A stretch of 58,494 bases of DNA from Vibrio owensii CAIM 1854 = LMG 25443 (lineage in GTDB: Bacteria > Pseudomonadota > Gammaproteobacteria > Enterobacterales > Vibrionaceae), in NCBI RefSeq assembly GCF_000817815.1, contig NZ_JPRD01000001.1:1-58494 (forward strand), given 5' to 3'. Position numbers and translations under genes: made by a program. Positions 10,181-23,419 of the stretch are shown here, in pieces. Each line of letters opens with the position of its first letter. Positions within the stretch are counted from its first letter, which is position 1. The notes under the pieces are model-generated. The model ran no database searches, was not told the DNA's origin, and saw only the letters and a program-made list of their open reading frames with translations.

Positions 10181-10206
10181 TTTCTGTACTGACACAGTAA
10201 AAAGCA

Positions 10207-10234
10207 AAAAGGCTATGGTCACCCATAGCCTTTT
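10207..10234. terminator. Bidirectional terminator between mutS and rpoS
   Basis: The 12-bp perfect stem AAAAGGCTATGG / CCATAGCCTTTT has a 4-nt loop and T runs in both directions, so it can end both convergent transcripts. Confidence 0.9.
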
Positions 10235-10268
10235 GTTTATTCTGAACTCGCTTTTAAAGCTGACTTGT

Positions 10269-11252
10269 TTAGTCGTCTTCAACGTTAAACAGGTTTTCCA
10301 TGTTTAAACCTTGCTTAATCAAGATCTCGCGTAGTCGACGTAAACCTTCCACTTGGATCTGACGAACACGTTCGCGTGTTAGTCCGATTTCACGTCCCAC
10401 TTCTTCAAGCGTTGATGGCTCGTAACCAAGCAGACCAAAACGACGTGCCAGCACTTCTTTCTGTTTTGGATTCAGCTCTTCTAGCCAATGGATCAATGAA
10501 GATTTGATGTCATCGTCTTGAGTGGAAACTTCAGGATCCGAGTTGTTTGCATCAGGAATGATATCCAATAGCGCTTTCTCGCCGTCACCACCGATTGGTG
10601 TGTCAACAGAACTGATGCGCTCATTGAGGCGTAGCATTTTGCTTACGTCTTCTACTGGGATATCTAACTGTGCAGCGATCTCTTCTGCTGTTGGTTCATG
10701 GTCGAGCTTCTGAGAAAGTTCACGCGCAGTACGCAGATAAATGTTCAGCTCTTTAACCACATGAATTGGCAGACGGATCGTACGAGTTTGGTTCATCAAC
10801 GCACGTTCGATCGTTTGGCGAATCCACCACGTCGCGTAAGTTGAGAAACGGAAACCGCGTTCTGGATCAAACTTCTCGACCGCACGGATCAAACCTAGGT
10901 TACCTTCTTCGATGAGATCAAGAAGTGCGAGACCACGGTTGCTGTATCGACGAGAGATTTTCACTACAAGACGCAAGTTACTTTCGATCATACGCTTGCG
11001 AGCAGCTTCATCGCCACGCAGCGCACGTCGAGCATAAAGTACTTCTTCTTCTGCAGTTAGTAGTGGTGAGAAACCAATTTCGCCCAAGTAGAGCTGTGTT
11101 GCATCTAAGCTCTTACTGCTCGCGTCAAATTCTTCGCGCGCCGCTGATTTGGTTCCAGTAGATGTTTTTGCAGGTTCGTTTGAAATGCCTTCCGATTGTG
11201 CATTGTCGTAGTCGAACTCTTCAACTTTGGTTACTGTGTTGCTGATACTCAT
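10269..11252 (-). CDS. rpoS: RNA polymerase sigma factor RpoS (sigma-38)
   Basis: RpoS directs stationary-phase and general stress transcription. The start at 11252 ([13 protein letters not shown]) gives 327 residues and has a strong Shine-Dalgarno, GGGGGAGG, 5 nt upstream. Region 1.2 ([21 protein letters not shown]), region 2 ([30 protein letters not shown] and the [16 protein letters not shown] segment) and the region 4 helix-turn-helix ([18 protein letters not shown]) are all present. The gene follows nlpD; by analogy with E. coli its main promoter probably lies within nlpD. The mutS gene is directly adjacent, whereas in E. coli it is several kb away. Confidence 0.98.
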   Translation of the reverse strand: MSISNTVTKVEEFDYDNAQSEGISNEPAKTSTGTKSAAREEFDASSKSLDATQLYLGEIGFSPLLTAEEEVLYARRALRGDEAARKRMIESNLRLVVKISRRYSNRGLALLDLIEEGNLGLIRAVEKFDPERGFRFSTYATWWIRQTIERALMNQTRTIRLPIHVVKELNIYLRTARELSQKLDHEPTAEEIAAQLDIPVEDVSKMLRLNERISSVDTPIGGDGEKALLDIIPDANNSDPEVSTQDDDIKSSLIHWLEELNPKQKEVLARRFGLLGYEPSTLEEVGREIGLTRERVRQIQVEGLRRLREILIKQGLNMENLFNVEDD

Positions 11253-11332
11253 AACGCCTCCCCCTGGCGAGTTAGCAAGACATGACAACTCAATATGCCG
11301 CTAAATGATGTCGCAAGTTGTTATTCAAAGTT

Positions 11333-12256
11333 TTACGGTAAATAGCGCTTTGGATTCACTGATTTACCTTGATAACGAATTTCAAAATGTAGTTTGACGG
11401 ATTTAGCACCTGAACTACCCATGGTTGCTATTTTTTGTCCGCTCTTAACACTTTGTCCTTCTGATACCAGCAGTCTGTCGTTGTGTGCGTATGCGCTTAA
11501 ATAATTGTCGTTATGCTTCACTATAATTAGGTTGCCATAACCTCGTAGCGCATTACCCGAATAAACGACGGTGCCAGCTGCGGTTGAAACGATAGGTTGA
11601 CCACGCTGTCCTGCGATGTCGATACCTTTATTTCCTTGTTCTCCCGCTGAGAAGTTACTGATTACTCTCCCTTTTGTCGGCCATAACCACTTCGAGACTT
11701 TTTCATTTTTCGCGGTGGTTGTTGGTGGTTTCGGTTTAACATTCTGATTACCTTTTGACCCAACATACTCCTTTGGTTTGGATTGTTCAACCTTCTTTGG
11801 CGGTTGTTTTTGTGCAACCTGAGTCGTAGTTGTCTTAGGTTTCTGAGTAGAGCTTTTACTTGAATTTGACACCTTTGACGTTGTTGATGTTTTAGTCACC
11901 GGAGCAGGTTTTGCTGCAACAACAGGAGCGACAACGGGTTCCACTTTGTGACCATATTTAGGCGCCACATATTTTGGAGCCCAAAGTTTCAACCTCTGAC
12001 CCGGAAAAATCGTGTAAGGAGCAGACAATTCATTGTAACGAACTAGATCATTTACATTCTTATCTGTGACGTAGGCTATAAAATAAAGGGTATCACCTTT
12101 CTTTACTTCGTAATAACTCCCTCTATAACTACCACGCTCAACCGTCGAGTAATCTTTATTTAGGCTTGAAACAGGTGCAGGTGAATGAGCCGCACAACCA
12201 ACAAGTCCCGCAGCCAACAAACAGCTAATAACAAAACGATGTAATAACTTCTTCAC
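11333..12256 (-). CDS. nlpD: Lipoprotein NlpD, LysM and degenerate LytM/M23 domains
   Basis: NlpD is an outer-membrane lipoprotein that activates the amidase AmiC at the division septum. Residues 1-20 form a lipoprotein signal with lipobox LVGC and the lipidated cysteine at 21. A LysM peptidoglycan-binding domain spans about residues 48-92. A Pro/Lys/Thr-rich linker fills 95-190. The C-terminal M23-like domain begins at GNKGIDIAGQ and has lost the usual first metal ligand histidine, as expected for a non-catalytic activator. The 307 residues and the position between pcm and rpoS match the E. coli operon order. Confidence 0.95.
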   Translation of the reverse strand: MKKLLHRFVISCLLAAGLVGCAAHSPAPVSSLNKDYSTVERGSYRGSYYEVKKGDTLYFIAYVTDKNVNDLVRYNELSAPYTIFPGQRLKLWAPKYVAPKYGHKVEPVVAPVVAAKPAPVTKTSTTSKVSNSSKSSTQKPKTTTTQVAQKQPPKKVEQSKPKEYVGSKGNQNVKPKPPTTTAKNEKVSKWLWPTKGRVISNFSAGEQGNKGIDIAGQRGQPIVSTAAGTVVYSGNALRGYGNLIIVKHNDNYLSAYAHNDRLLVSEGQSVKSGQKIATMGSSGAKSVKLHFEIRYQGKSVNPKRYLP

Positions 12257-12270
12257 CTAGTCTTTAACCT

Positions 12271-12897
12271 TTAAGCTAAATCACCTGCAACTAGTGGCAC
12301 AAATCTTACCATTTCTACCACAGTCGACAGATATTGTTCACCCTGACGTTCAATTTTTAATAGTTGTTGCTCATCGTCACCCACCGGAATGACCATCTTT
12401 CCGCCTTCTTTTAGCTGCGATAAAAGTGCTTGGGGAACACTCTCTGCGGCGGCAGTGACGATAATCGCATCGAAAGGACCTTTGCCTTCCCAACCAAGCC
12501 AACCATCACCATGTTTAGTCGATACATTATAAATATCGAGTTGTTTCAGACGGCGCTTCGCATCCCATTGCAAGGATTTGATGCGTTCAACGGAATAAAC
12601 ATGATCGACAATCTGAGCGAGGACAGCGGTTTGGTAACCTGAGCCGGTACCAATTTCTAATACATTGCTGTTCGGCTTTAGATCCAACAGTTCTGTCATT
12701 TTCGCGACGATGTAAGGTTGAGAAATAGTTTGTCCCTGACCAATCGGCAACGCATTGTTGTCGTATGCTTGGTGCATCATCGCTTGTGAGACAAAACTCT
12801 CACGTGGCAAACGATAAATTGCATCCAACACGCGTTGATCACTGATGCCACTGGAGATAAGAAACGCTATCAACCTGTCAGCATGTGGGTTACTCAT
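12271..12897 (-). CDS. pcm: Protein-L-isoaspartate O-methyltransferase
   Basis: The enzyme methylates isoaspartyl residues with S-adenosylmethionine to start their repair in aged proteins. The start at 12897 ([13 protein letters not shown]) gives 208 residues; its ATG shares one base with the surE stop (TAATG), which implies translational coupling, and AAGGAAGAG precedes it. The SAM-binding motif [16 protein letters not shown] is near residue 80, and the Pcm signature [13 protein letters not shown] is near residue 53. It sits in the conserved surE-pcm-nlpD-rpoS order. Confidence 0.97.
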   Translation of the reverse strand: MSNPHADRLIAFLISSGISDQRVLDAIYRLPRESFVSQAMMHQAYDNNALPIGQGQTISQPYIVAKMTELLDLKPNSNVLEIGTGSGYQTAVLAQIVDHVYSVERIKSLQWDAKRRLKQLDIYNVSTKHGDGWLGWEGKGPFDAIIVTAAAESVPQALLSQLKEGGKMVIPVGDDEQQLLKIERQGEQYLSTVVEMVRFVPLVAGDLA

Positions 12898-13673
12898 TAA
12901 TTCTCTTCCTTTAACCAACTATCCATTGCACGTAATGACTCATGAGCTGTTAAGTCGACTTGTAGCGGCGTGATTGAAACAAAGCCATGTTCAATCGCAT
13001 AAAAGTCTGTACCAATACCAGCATCTTGCTCTTTACCCGGAGGGCCGAGCCAATAAATATCATGTCCGCGCGGATCTTTCTGCTTGATCATATTCTCAGC
13101 GTGATGACGAGCACCTAAGCGAGTCACTTCAATCTCCCCAAGCTCTTCAAATGGAAGATCGGGCACGTTTACATTCAATAATCGGTTAGTTGGGATCGGA
13201 CGAACCAAGTGTTGCTCAACCAGCTGACGCGCAACTTTCGCAGCAGATTCAAAATGCTGTTTGCCGACGAGGGAGAAAGCAATGGCCTGTACACCAAGGA
13301 AGTGCCCTTCCATCGCCGCAGCGACTGTACCAGAGTACAGCACGTCGTCACCTAAGTTGGCACCATGATTGATGCCTGACAGCACGAGGTCTGGCAGGTC
13401 ATCTTTCATCAACTCATTCAGCGCGAAGTGGACACAGTCAGTTGGCGTCCCCTGCACAGAGAAGGTTTTCGGCGCAATCTCAGTAACGCGTAGTGGCTGC
13501 TCCAACGTGAGCGAGTTAGAAGCACCTGAACGGTTTCTGTCTGGTGCTACGATTGTCACTTCAGCAATGCTTCTTAGCTCATCAGCAAGCGCATGAATTC
13601 CCTGAGCATGAACACCGTCATCATTACTGAGCAGTATTCTTAATGGCTTCGCGTTGTGTGAATCCATTTCCAT
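12897..13673 (-). CDS. surE: 5'/3'-nucleotidase SurE
   Basis: SurE is a divalent-metal phosphatase acting on nucleoside monophosphates and associated with stationary-phase survival. The 258-residue protein opens with the catalytic [14 protein letters not shown] and contains [20 protein letters not shown] near residue 100, which supplies metal ligands. Both ends overlap neighbours by one base: its ATG with the truD stop and its stop with the pcm ATG. An internal ATG two codons later is a possible start. Confidence 0.97.
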   Translation of the reverse strand: MEMDSHNAKPLRILLSNDDGVHAQGIHALADELRSIAEVTIVAPDRNRSGASNSLTLEQPLRVTEIAPKTFSVQGTPTDCVHFALNELMKDDLPDLVLSGINHGANLGDDVLYSGTVAAAMEGHFLGVQAIAFSLVGKQHFESAAKVARQLVEQHLVRPIPTNRLLNVNVPDLPFEELGEIEVTRLGARHHAENMIKQKDPRGHDIYWLGPPGKEQDAGIGTDFYAIEHGFVSITPLQVDLTAHESLRAMDSWLKEEN

Positions 13674-14716
13674 TAATATTCTCTTTCTACCTTTTCTTCG
13701 ATAACCAATTCGCGCACGATTGAAGTCGCAAAGGAGCCCGCATCCAGCGAGAACGTCATTGTGATATTGTTACCATCGACAGTCCAAGCTAAGTCTTGTG
13801 GCTTGAGTGCGATATCACGGCGGTCATGACGCATACGGTTACCGCGAATCAGTGCCATCAAATCTGGTTCTTCATCTAAGAACGGCTGCTCTAAGGTTAG
13901 CGCATCCGCTTGAGTCGGTAGTGCGTTATCGCCTGCCAGTGCAGCAGTGATCGCCACTTCACCTTGAGCAAACTGTGCTTGTAGCTCCGCCATGTTACTT
14001 GCATCAACCAACTGAGTGCCAGAAGCTGTCTGCGCCACATCACCGTCGATAAACTTATCAAACACACCATTCTCTAGGCGAGCTGAAACAATACGGTTAA
14101 AGATCCACGAGCGAGCCGCTGACAAGTACATGCTGCGCTTATTTTGGTTGCGGGTACGAACGTTCTCGCGTCCCCATCGACGTGCTTCTTCAAGGTTGTT
14201 GCCATCGTTACCAAAACGCTGACTACCAAAGTAGTTTGGCACACCCACTTGTTTCACTTTTTCAAGACGTTGCTCAACATCCGCTACATCTGTCACTTCA
14301 GACAAAGTAACCACGAACTCGTTCCCTACTAAGTCACCAGGACGCAGTTTTTTGTTGTGACGATCTGTTGCAAGGATTTCGATGCTCGGGTATTGCGCCA
14401 AAAATGCTGAAAAGTCTGGTGTTTCACCTTTTGGTAAATGAACGCTTAGCCACTGTTCAGTCACAGCATGACGGTCTTTAAGACCTGCCCAGCTGACGTC
14501 TTTCGACTTAACACCACAGGCTTTAGCTAACTCGTTAGCAACAAAGCTGGTGTTCTCGCCGGTTTTACGGATACGAACCATTAAGTGCTCGCCTTCACCC
14601 GTAAAGGCAAAACCTAAATCTTCGCGAACCTGGAAGTGCTCTGGTTGCGCTTTGATTTTTGCAGATGCAACTGGCTTACCTGTTAGGTAAGCCAATGAAG
14701 ATAAAATGTCTGACAT
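13673..14716 (-). CDS. truD: tRNA pseudouridine(13) synthase TruD
   Basis: TruD converts U13 of tRNA-Glu to pseudouridine. The 347-residue protein has the TruD core motif [15 protein letters not shown] with the catalytic aspartate near residue 80, the NYFGSQRFG motif near residue 163, and a characteristic insertion domain in the second half. The stop overlaps the surE start (TAATG). ispF lies 45 bp upstream on the same strand, so ftsB to rpoS looks like one long operon. Confidence 0.97.
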   Translation of the reverse strand: MSDILSSLAYLTGKPVASAKIKAQPEHFQVREDLGFAFTGEGEHLMVRIRKTGENTSFVANELAKACGVKSKDVSWAGLKDRHAVTEQWLSVHLPKGETPDFSAFLAQYPSIEILATDRHNKKLRPGDLVGNEFVVTLSEVTDVADVEQRLEKVKQVGVPNYFGSQRFGNDGNNLEEARRWGRENVRTRNQNKRSMYLSAARSWIFNRIVSARLENGVFDKFIDGDVAQTASGTQLVDASNMAELQAQFAQGEVAITAALAGDNALPTQADALTLEQPFLDEEPDLMALIRGNRMRHDRRDIALKPQDLAWTVDGNNITMTFSLDAGSFATSIVRELVIEEKVEREY

Positions 14717-14761
14717 GATGTGTTTCCGCTGATATCACAGCTTAGAGGAGCAAATTGCTAG

Positions 14762-15238
14762 TTATTGCTTAAACAGAAGTACAACTGCTTCCGTTGCAAT
14801 GCCTTCTTTGCGTCCAGTAAAACCAAGACGTTCTGTCGTCGTCGCTTTTACGTTAATATTGTTAATGTCGGTTTCCAAGTCTTCGGCAATCGCTGCGCAC
14901 ATAGCTTCAATGTACGGAGCCATCTTAGGCGCTTGTGCAATGATAGTGATGTCAGCATTACCAAGTCGGTAGCCTTGTTCTTTGACTCGACGGTATACGT
15001 CTTTCAATAATTCACGGCTATCCGCGCCTTTCCATTTATCGTCGGTATCAGGGAAGTGACGACCAATATCACCTGCAGCGATCGCTCCTAACAAAGCATC
15101 ACTCAATGCATGCAGTGCGACATCACCATCAGAATGAGCAATCAAACCTTGTTCGTAAGGAATCGCTACACCACCGATGATTACCGGACCTTCACCGCCG
15201 AATTTATGTACGTCGAAACCATGACCAATTCGAATCAT
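14762..15238 (-). CDS. ispF: 2-C-methyl-D-erythritol 2,4-cyclodiphosphate synthase
   Basis: IspF makes the cyclodiphosphate in the non-mevalonate isoprenoid pathway. The 158 residues include the zinc ligands in GHGFDVHKF (Asp8 and His10) and the family motif [19 protein letters not shown] (His42 region). The C-terminal [17 protein letters not shown] motif is complete. It follows ispD by 14 bp. Confidence 0.98.
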   Translation of the reverse strand: MIRIGHGFDVHKFGGEGPVIIGGVAIPYEQGLIAHSDGDVALHALSDALLGAIAAGDIGRHFPDTDDKWKGADSRELLKDVYRRVKEQGYRLGNADITIIAQAPKMAPYIEAMCAAIAEDLETDINNINVKATTTERLGFTGRKEGIATEAVVLLFKQ

Positions 15239-15252
15239 TTTTTATCCTTTCT

Positions 15253-15960
15253 TTATTCGCCGCGCTCACGGCTTAGATAAAACTCGGCTAACGCAAGATC
15301 TTCTGGCTGAGTAATTTTTATATTATTCGCATTCCCTTGAACAAGTGCCGGCTTTTCGCCTAACCATTCCAAAGCTGAGGCTTCATCAGTGATGGTTGCA
15401 CCTTGTTCTAACGCGTCAGCCAGTGCTTGAGTAAGCTGCTGAGTTTTAAACATTTGTGGAGTCAATGCATGCCACAATGCTTCTCTATCTACCGTATGAT
15501 CGATATCTTGTGCCACGTTTGCTCGCTTCATTGTGTCTCTCACTGGAGAGGCAAGGATGCCACCTGTTGGGTGTGCGCTACAAACGTCGATCAAATGGTC
15601 AATATCGGATGTGAGTACACATGGCCTTGCTGCGTCGTGAACTAAAACCCACTCGCTCTCAAGATGTGTACTTACATAGTTTAGCCCTGAAAGCACAGAG
15701 TCTGCCCTTTCTTTACCACCAGCCACACGAATCACGTCTGGGTGATGGGCAATGGACAGTTCAGGGTAGTATGGGTCACCGTCGGTAATAGCCACGACAA
15801 CCTTAGAAATTTTGGGGTGAGAAAGCAGTTTTTCCACGGTATGTTCCAATACCGCTTTGCCGTCAATCAACAGGTACTGTTTTGGACGGTCTGCCTTCAT
15901 TCGACTACCAACGCCAGCAGCTGGCACGATAGCAATATGAGATGGTGAAGTATCCAACAT
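15253..15960 (-). CDS. ispD: 2-C-methyl-D-erythritol 4-phosphate cytidylyltransferase
   Basis: IspD couples CTP to methylerythritol phosphate, two steps before IspF. The nucleotide-binding start [21 protein letters not shown] and the signature [11 protein letters not shown] near residue 105 are clear. I chose the ATG at 15960, one base after the ftsB stop, giving 235 residues; a GTG at 15978 and an ATG at 15972 inside ftsB are possible. ftsB-ispD-ispF-truD-surE-pcm-nlpD-rpoS is the classic gammaproteobacterial order. Confidence 0.96.
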   Translation of the reverse strand: MLDTSPSHIAIVPAAGVGSRMKADRPKQYLLIDGKAVLEHTVEKLLSHPKISKVVVAITDGDPYYPELSIAHHPDVIRVAGGKERADSVLSGLNYVSTHLESEWVLVHDAARPCVLTSDIDHLIDVCSAHPTGGILASPVRDTMKRANVAQDIDHTVDREALWHALTPQMFKTQQLTQALADALEQGATITDEASALEWLGEKPALVQGNANNIKITQPEDLALAEFYLSRERGE

Positions 15961-15961
15961 C

Positions 15962-16243
15962 TTATTGTTCATCCTCACCTACGATTCGGTAGAAGGTTTC
16001 GCCATCTTTGACCAAACCAAGTTCGTGACGCGCACGTTCTTCGATCGCATCAAGACCTTGTCGTAAGTCATCAATCTCAGCGAACATCTCGTTATTACGA
16101 GCTTGCAGCTTGCTGTTTACTTGCTGCTGCACTTCAATTTCATCTTCTACTGTGTAGTAGTCAGACACCCCGTTTTTGCCAAACCAAAGGGTATATTGAA
16201 GCCAGCCAAACAGTAACGTAAGGGCTATAACAAAGATTCGCAT
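15962..16243 (-). CDS. ftsB: Cell division protein FtsB
   Basis: FtsB is a small bitopic septal protein that forms the FtsQLB complex and helps activate septal wall synthesis. The 93-residue protein has one N-terminal transmembrane helix (about residues 3-20), then a coiled coil (about 30-70) and the conserved [18 protein letters not shown] end. It is the first gene of the leftward block; its promoter must lie in 16244-16538. Confidence 0.96.
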   Translation of the reverse strand: MRIFVIALTLLFGWLQYTLWFGKNGVSDYYTVEDEIEVQQQVNSKLQARNNEMFAEIDDLRQGLDAIEERARHELGLVKDGETFYRIVGEDEQ

Positions 16244-16538
16244 ATCGTTGCTAACATTCTGTACCGGAAGGGATTAGATAAGGTGACATATATAGCATAA
16301 ATGCGTGGTTGGCTCTAGGGCAGAAAAAGAGACTCACACGCTCCTTACAGGAAAAAAGCAGCAAAATGAAACAAAGAGACTTCCCTACCCTCTCCATCCT
16401 CGTTCTATCGAATGACAAATGAACGTGAGCAAAAGACATCAAAAAGCAAAGCCTGTTCTCATATATCCAAGTGAACTCCCTCGAAGAGCCAAGTCCACTC
16501 ACACCTTTCGAAGCGAAGCGTTCCCATATGTCAGATAC

Positions 16539-16568
16539 AAAAACACCCCGCCAAGGCAGGGTGTTTTT
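16539..16568 (-). terminator. Outermost of three terminators downstream of eno (T1)
   Basis: The stem AAAAACACCC / GGGTGTTTTT is followed by A/T-rich sequence. It occupies the same relative place in its repeat unit as the terminators at 16684 and 16830 but has diverged in sequence. Confidence 0.75.
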
Positions 16569-16830
16569 AAGAGCTTTAAATTAAGCCGTTAACCCAGTGA
16601 AGGATTAAGCTTGACCTTTAACTTCTTTGAGACCGCTTCCTTGAAACATGGAGGAGCGCGCTCACTTAGAGCTTCCGCCATATAAAAAAACGCCCCGCAA
16701 GTGCGAGGCGTTTTCAAAAGCTTTAAGTTAAGCGGTTAATTCAATTAAGAATTAAGCTTGATCTTTAACTTCTTTAAGGCCGCTTCCTTGAAACATGGAG
16801 GAGCGCGCTCACCTAGAGCTTCCGTCATAT
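16569..16830 (-). repeat. Two degenerate tandem copies of the eno 3' end
   Basis: Copy 1 (eno-like part about 16605-16677) and copy 2 (about 16752-16824) match the last ~60 bp of eno (16898-16957) in order and orientation. Each is followed on the reverse strand by a terminator, with a repeat period of 146-147 bp. Copies 1 and 2 share two 5-bp insertions that the real gene lacks, so one copy probably gave rise to the other after divergence. The remnants have no start region of eno and no good ribosome site. A 14-codon frame beginning MFQGSG keeps the last eight enolase codons in phase, nearly unchanged. Confidence 0.9.
16684..16714 (-). terminator. Middle terminator downstream of eno (T2)
   Basis: The stem AAAACGCC-(C)-CGC / GCG-(A)-GGCGTTTT with loop AAGT is followed on the reverse strand by a run of seven T. 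It is nearly identical to T3 at 16830-16860. Confidence 0.85.
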
Positions 16831-16860
16831 AAAAAACGCCCCGCAAGCGCGAGGCGTTTT
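16830..16860 (-). terminator. Proximal eno terminator (T3)
   Basis: The stem AAAACGCC-(C)-CGC / GCG-(A)-GGCGTTTT with loop AAGC and a T run on the reverse strand lies about 40 bp beyond the eno stop. Confidence 0.9.
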
Positions 16861-16897
16861 CAAAAGCTTTAAGTTAAGCGGTTAATTCAGTTAAGAA

Positions 16898-18229
<1,332 letters not shown>

Positions 18230-18277
18230 TCAATTTTAAAGGGCAGCAGTACAACCTTTGCCGCTGCCCGTATCCTT

Positions 18278-20059
<1,782 letters not shown>

Positions 20060-20069
20060 TCATGCAATT

Positions 20070-20867
20070 TCAGCTTTGCTCTTCTCGTTTCACTTCATCC
20101 CACATTGAATCGAGTTCATCTAGAGTAAAGTCTGTGAGCTGCTTACCGTGCGCTGCAACTTTAGTTTCCACGCCTTTAAAGCGTTTCGAGAACTTTAAGT
20201 TGGCTTTTGCCAGTGCCACTTCAGGGTCTTTCCCTAGGTGACGAGACAGGTTCACGGTAGCAAATAAAAGATCGCCTAATTCAAGTTCGACTTTTTCCTC
20301 ATCCGGAGTAATTTGAAGCGCTTCTTCCATCACCTCTTCAATTTCTTCCTGCACTTTTCCGACGACAGGGCCAAGCGAGTCCCAATCAAAGCCGAATTTT
20401 GCGCACTTTTTCTGGATCTTTGTAGCACGCGAAAGCGCGGGTAGAGAGTTTGGTATTGAGTCTAGAATACTTTCTTCAGCTTTGCCTACTTGCGCTTTCT
20501 CTTTGGCTTTTTCCGCCTCCCAATTAGCGTTAATCGCCTCTTCAGAATCGAACTCTACTTCTGAAAAAACATGTGGATGGCGACGCGTCAGTTTCTCATT
20601 GACGGTTTCCACCACATCAGAAAAGTCGAATAGTCCCTGCTCTTTCGCCATTTGGCTGTAGAAAATAACTTGGAACAATAAGTCACCCAACTCTTCTTGC
20701 AAGTTCGACCAATCACGGTTTTGAATCGCATCCACCACTTCGTAAGTTTCTTCGATAGTGTGCGGAACAATGGTGTTGAAGGTCTGCTTTAAGTCCCAAG
20801 GGCAACCGCTTTCTGGGTCACGCAACTTCGCCATGATTTGTTCTAACTGTTCAATTGGATGACTCAT
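20070..20867 (-). CDS. mazG: Nucleoside triphosphate pyrophosphohydrolase MazG
   Basis: MazG hydrolyses NTPs to NMPs and PPi and in E. coli is linked to lowered ppGpp and starvation survival. The 265-residue protein has two MazG domains: the first with [10 protein letters not shown] and [10 protein letters not shown] near residues 22-48, the second with the [11 protein letters not shown] motif near residue 195 and [15 protein letters not shown]. relA lies upstream on the same strand, the same neighbourhood as in E. coli, but a terminator and an ERIC-like palindrome separate them here. Confidence 0.97.
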   Translation of the reverse strand: MSHPIEQLEQIMAKLRDPESGCPWDLKQTFNTIVPHTIEETYEVVDAIQNRDWSNLQEELGDLLFQVIFYSQMAKEQGLFDFSDVVETVNEKLTRRHPHVFSEVEFDSEEAINANWEAEKAKEKAQVGKAEESILDSIPNSLPALSRATKIQKKCAKFGFDWDSLGPVVGKVQEEIEEVMEEALQITPDEEKVELELGDLLFATVNLSRHLGKDPEVALAKANLKFSKRFKGVETKVAAHGKQLTDFTLDELDSMWDEVKREEQS

Positions 20868-20900
20868 TTTCTGTTCCTTTAAACCTTTCTATCTAAAGAA

Positions 20901-20930
20901 AAAGGTGAGCAGTCAAAACCACTCACCTTT
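20901..20930 (-). terminator. Terminator downstream of relA
   Basis: The perfect 9-bp arms AAAGGTGAG (20901-20909) and CTCACCTTT (20922-20930) are followed on the reverse strand by TTTCTTT. It lies between the ERIC-like element and mazG. Confidence 0.75.
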
Positions 20931-20940
20931 AATTTGTTTT

Positions 20941-21079
20941 CTAACTTTTTTTACCAAGTAGTTGGTTCTTCTGGCAAGGCAGTAAACTTATGAGCCCCAT
21001 GAGCATAGCTTGCCTATGAGATTGGGCCACATAAGTGCAGCTAACGCCGCTAGAAAGCCAAATACGACGTAAAAATTAG
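20941..21079. repeat. ERIC-like imperfect palindrome at the relA 3' end
   Basis: The ~139-bp interval pairs with its own reverse complement over almost its full length; matching blocks include the TTTTTAC, GTA-TTGG, TCT-GC, ACTTATG and CATA segments. The core resembles the ERIC consensus: GAGCCCCATGAGC near 20992, TGCAGCTAACG near 21036 and AAGCCAAATACGACG near 21055. The right end reaches the relA stop codon (21076-21078). ERIC elements are known in vibrios as well as enterobacteria. It is probably transcribed as a long hairpin in the relA 3' UTR. Confidence 0.8.
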
Positions 21080-23295
21080 CCTAAGCGTTTCACCGACATA
21101 ACATCCTTGATCTGCTCAACACGTTTCGAGACGCGCGAGAACACTTCAAGGTTGGTCACTTCAAGGTCAAAGTCCATGATCGACATTTGCGTGCGGTAAT
21201 CGACGCGACTCTTCATACTGGTGACTTTGATTTTCTCGTTCGCAAATAGCGTTGTGATGTCTTTAAGTAGACCGCCACGCTCCATTGCTTCAACACGAAC
21301 CGTCAAGATGTAAGAACCGACAAAGCCGCTGCCCCAGACGGTATCGATGATACGTTCTGGTGCGTGATGACGAAGCTCCTCAAGCTGCTCACAGTCACTG
21401 CGGTGGACCGAAATACCACGACCTTGTGTGATGTAACCTGCGATTTCATCACCTGGGATAGGCTGACAACAGCGCGCTAGGTGCGTCATTAAGTTATCAA
21501 CGCCTTCTACTACGACCGCATCTTTCTTCGGACGACTCTGTGCTGGCGCGCGACTTTCTGCTTCTTGCAGTTTTTCTAGCGCTTGCTGGTCTTCTTCTTC
21601 CGCGGTCGGTTTGTTCACCAATGCGTTAATGTGGTTGATGATCTGGTTGATACGCAAGTCACCACTACCAATACCAACATACAACTCATCGGCACTATTA
21701 ACGTTAAAGCGTTTCAATGCGTAGTTATCAGCGTCTTTCAGTGTTGCGCCGATTTTCGCCAGTTCGTGTTCTAGAATTTCACGACCCGCTTCTAGGTTCT
21801 TCTCACGACTTTGCTTGCGGAACCATGCGTTGATCTTCGCACGCGCTCGGCTTGAAGTCACAAAGCCTAGCGACGGGTTCAACCAGTCTCGCGAAGGGTT
21901 TGGTTCTTTCTGGGTGATGATTTCAACCTGATCGCCCATTTGCAGTTTATGAGTGAACGGTACGATACGACCCGCTACTTTGGCACCGATACAACGATGC
22001 CCCACTTCTGAGTGAATGTGGTAAGCGAAATCGAGCGGTGTTGCGCCCATTGGTAGGTCGACGACATCACCACGTGGGGTAAAGGCATACACACGGTCAT
22101 CAAATACCTGACTACGCAGCTCATCCAACATCTCGCCAGAGTCGGACATCTCTTCTTGCCAATCCAGTAGCTTACGCAGCCACGTGATCTTCTCATCGTA
22201 ACCGCTGCGGCTGCTTGCGCCTTCTTTGTATTTCCAGTGCGCTGCAACACCTAGCTCCGAGTCTTCGTGCATCTCTTTAGTACGAATCTGGATCTCGATG
22301 GTCTTGCCTTCAGGGCCAAGAATCACGGTATGGATGGACTGATAGCCATTTGGTTTCGGGTTCGCAACGTAATCGTCGAACTCACTTGGTAAGTGTTTGT
22401 ATTTGGTGTGAACCACACCCAGAGCGGCATAACAGTCTTGAAGTTTGTCAGCGATGATACGTACCGCACGTACGTCAAACAATTCATCAAACGCCAGACT
22501 CTTCTTCTGCATTTTGCGCCAGATACTGTAGATGTGCTTTGGACGACCACTGACTTCTGCGTTGATGCCGCATACGGTCATTTCTTGAGTAAGGTCGTCG
22601 ACAAAGTCTTTGATGTATTGTTCACGGACAATACGACGCTCTGCCAATTGCTTCGCGATTTGCTTGTAGGTTTCTGGTTGTTGGTAGCGGAAGGCGTAAT
22701 CTTCGATTTCCCACTTCAACTGACCAATACCAAGGCGGTTTGCCAGAGGCGCATAGATATTTGCACACTCTTTTGCCGCTGCACGACGAACTTCGTCCGG
22801 CGCTTTTTTTACTTCAATCAGGTTGCAGATACGTTCCGCCAGCTTGATGACCACGCAGCGGAAATCATCCACCATGGCCAACAACATACGACGAACATTA
22901 TCTACTTGAGACGAGGCAGCACCACCATCCATTGTTACATTCAACTGGCCGATTGCCGCCATTTCGTCGACGCCATCGATCAGCTTAATGATTTCTTTGC
23001 TGTATTTTTCCTCAAGGAGTTCTCTATCAAAAGCACCGCTTGAGACCAAAGGGAACAGTTGCGCAGCGACGAGTGTCGCTTTATCCATCGACAAGGTGAT
23101 CAAGATTTCGATCATCTCTCGTCCACGCCACAACAAAAGCTCCGCCTGCTCGTGGTTCGCCAAAATCGATTGGCAATCACGATACACTTCGGTTAAGCGT
23201 TTCGCTGTGTTCTTCTCTTGACCTAGGCTAGCCACCCAGTTTTCAAGTTCAAACTGTTCATCTTGGTTTAAATGCGCGCTTCTTACCGCAACCAT
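21076..23295 (-). CDS. relA: GTP pyrophosphokinase RelA
   Basis: RelA makes (p)ppGpp on ribosomes stalled with uncharged tRNA. The 739-residue protein has an N-terminal HD-like region whose hydrolase motif is degenerate (FPLVSSGAF in place of the HD pair), a synthetase domain with EFDDYVANPKPNGYQSIHT near residue 310, a TGS domain (VYAFTPRGDVVDLPMGATPLDFAYHIH) near 405, a zinc-finger-type segment with CCQPIPGDEI, and a C-terminal ACT domain. This is the monofunctional RelA pattern, not SpoT. The stop codon lies inside the right arm of an ERIC-like palindrome. Confidence 0.98.
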   Translation of the reverse strand: MVAVRSAHLNQDEQFELENWVASLGQEKNTAKRLTEVYRDCQSILANHEQAELLLWRGREMIEILITLSMDKATLVAAQLFPLVSSGAFDRELLEEKYSKEIIKLIDGVDEMAAIGQLNVTMDGGAASSQVDNVRRMLLAMVDDFRCVVIKLAERICNLIEVKKAPDEVRRAAAKECANIYAPLANRLGIGQLKWEIEDYAFRYQQPETYKQIAKQLAERRIVREQYIKDFVDDLTQEMTVCGINAEVSGRPKHIYSIWRKMQKKSLAFDELFDVRAVRIIADKLQDCYAALGVVHTKYKHLPSEFDDYVANPKPNGYQSIHTVILGPEGKTIEIQIRTKEMHEDSELGVAAHWKYKEGASSRSGYDEKITWLRKLLDWQEEMSDSGEMLDELRSQVFDDRVYAFTPRGDVVDLPMGATPLDFAYHIHSEVGHRCIGAKVAGRIVPFTHKLQMGDQVEIITQKEPNPSRDWLNPSLGFVTSSRARAKINAWFRKQSREKNLEAGREILEHELAKIGATLKDADNYALKRFNVNSADELYVGIGSGDLRINQIINHINALVNKPTAEEEDQQALEKLQEAESRAPAQSRPKKDAVVVEGVDNLMTHLARCCQPIPGDEIAGYITQGRGISVHRSDCEQLEELRHHAPERIIDTVWGSGFVGSYILTVRVEAMERGGLLKDITTLFANEKIKVTSMKSRVDYRTQMSIMDFDLEVTNLEVFSRVSKRVEQIKDVMSVKRLG

Positions 23296-23419
23296 CTCAT
23301 CATCCTAATTATTATATTTGTGTGGTTTGACTAACACCATCCAGGTTAGTTCTTGTGCCAAGCTTTAAGCGTTGGCTTATTGACCACCCACCACGTGTAA
23401 GTGATCAACAAAGTCCCAA

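Noticed and set aside
16251..16502. An 83-codon open frame on the reverse strand between ftsB and the eno copies
   Set aside because: It has no recognisable homology and an atypical composition, and it lies where the ftsB promoter must be.
16605..16677. A 14-codon frame beginning MFQGSG in the eno remnant as a real small gene
   Set aside because: The bases before its ATG (CTCCTCC) resemble anti-Shine-Dalgarno, not a ribosome site, so translation is unlikely; the coding-phase similarity is inherited from eno.
22393..23043. A 216-codon open frame antisense to relA
   Set aside because: It lies wholly within relA and has no ribosome site or homology.
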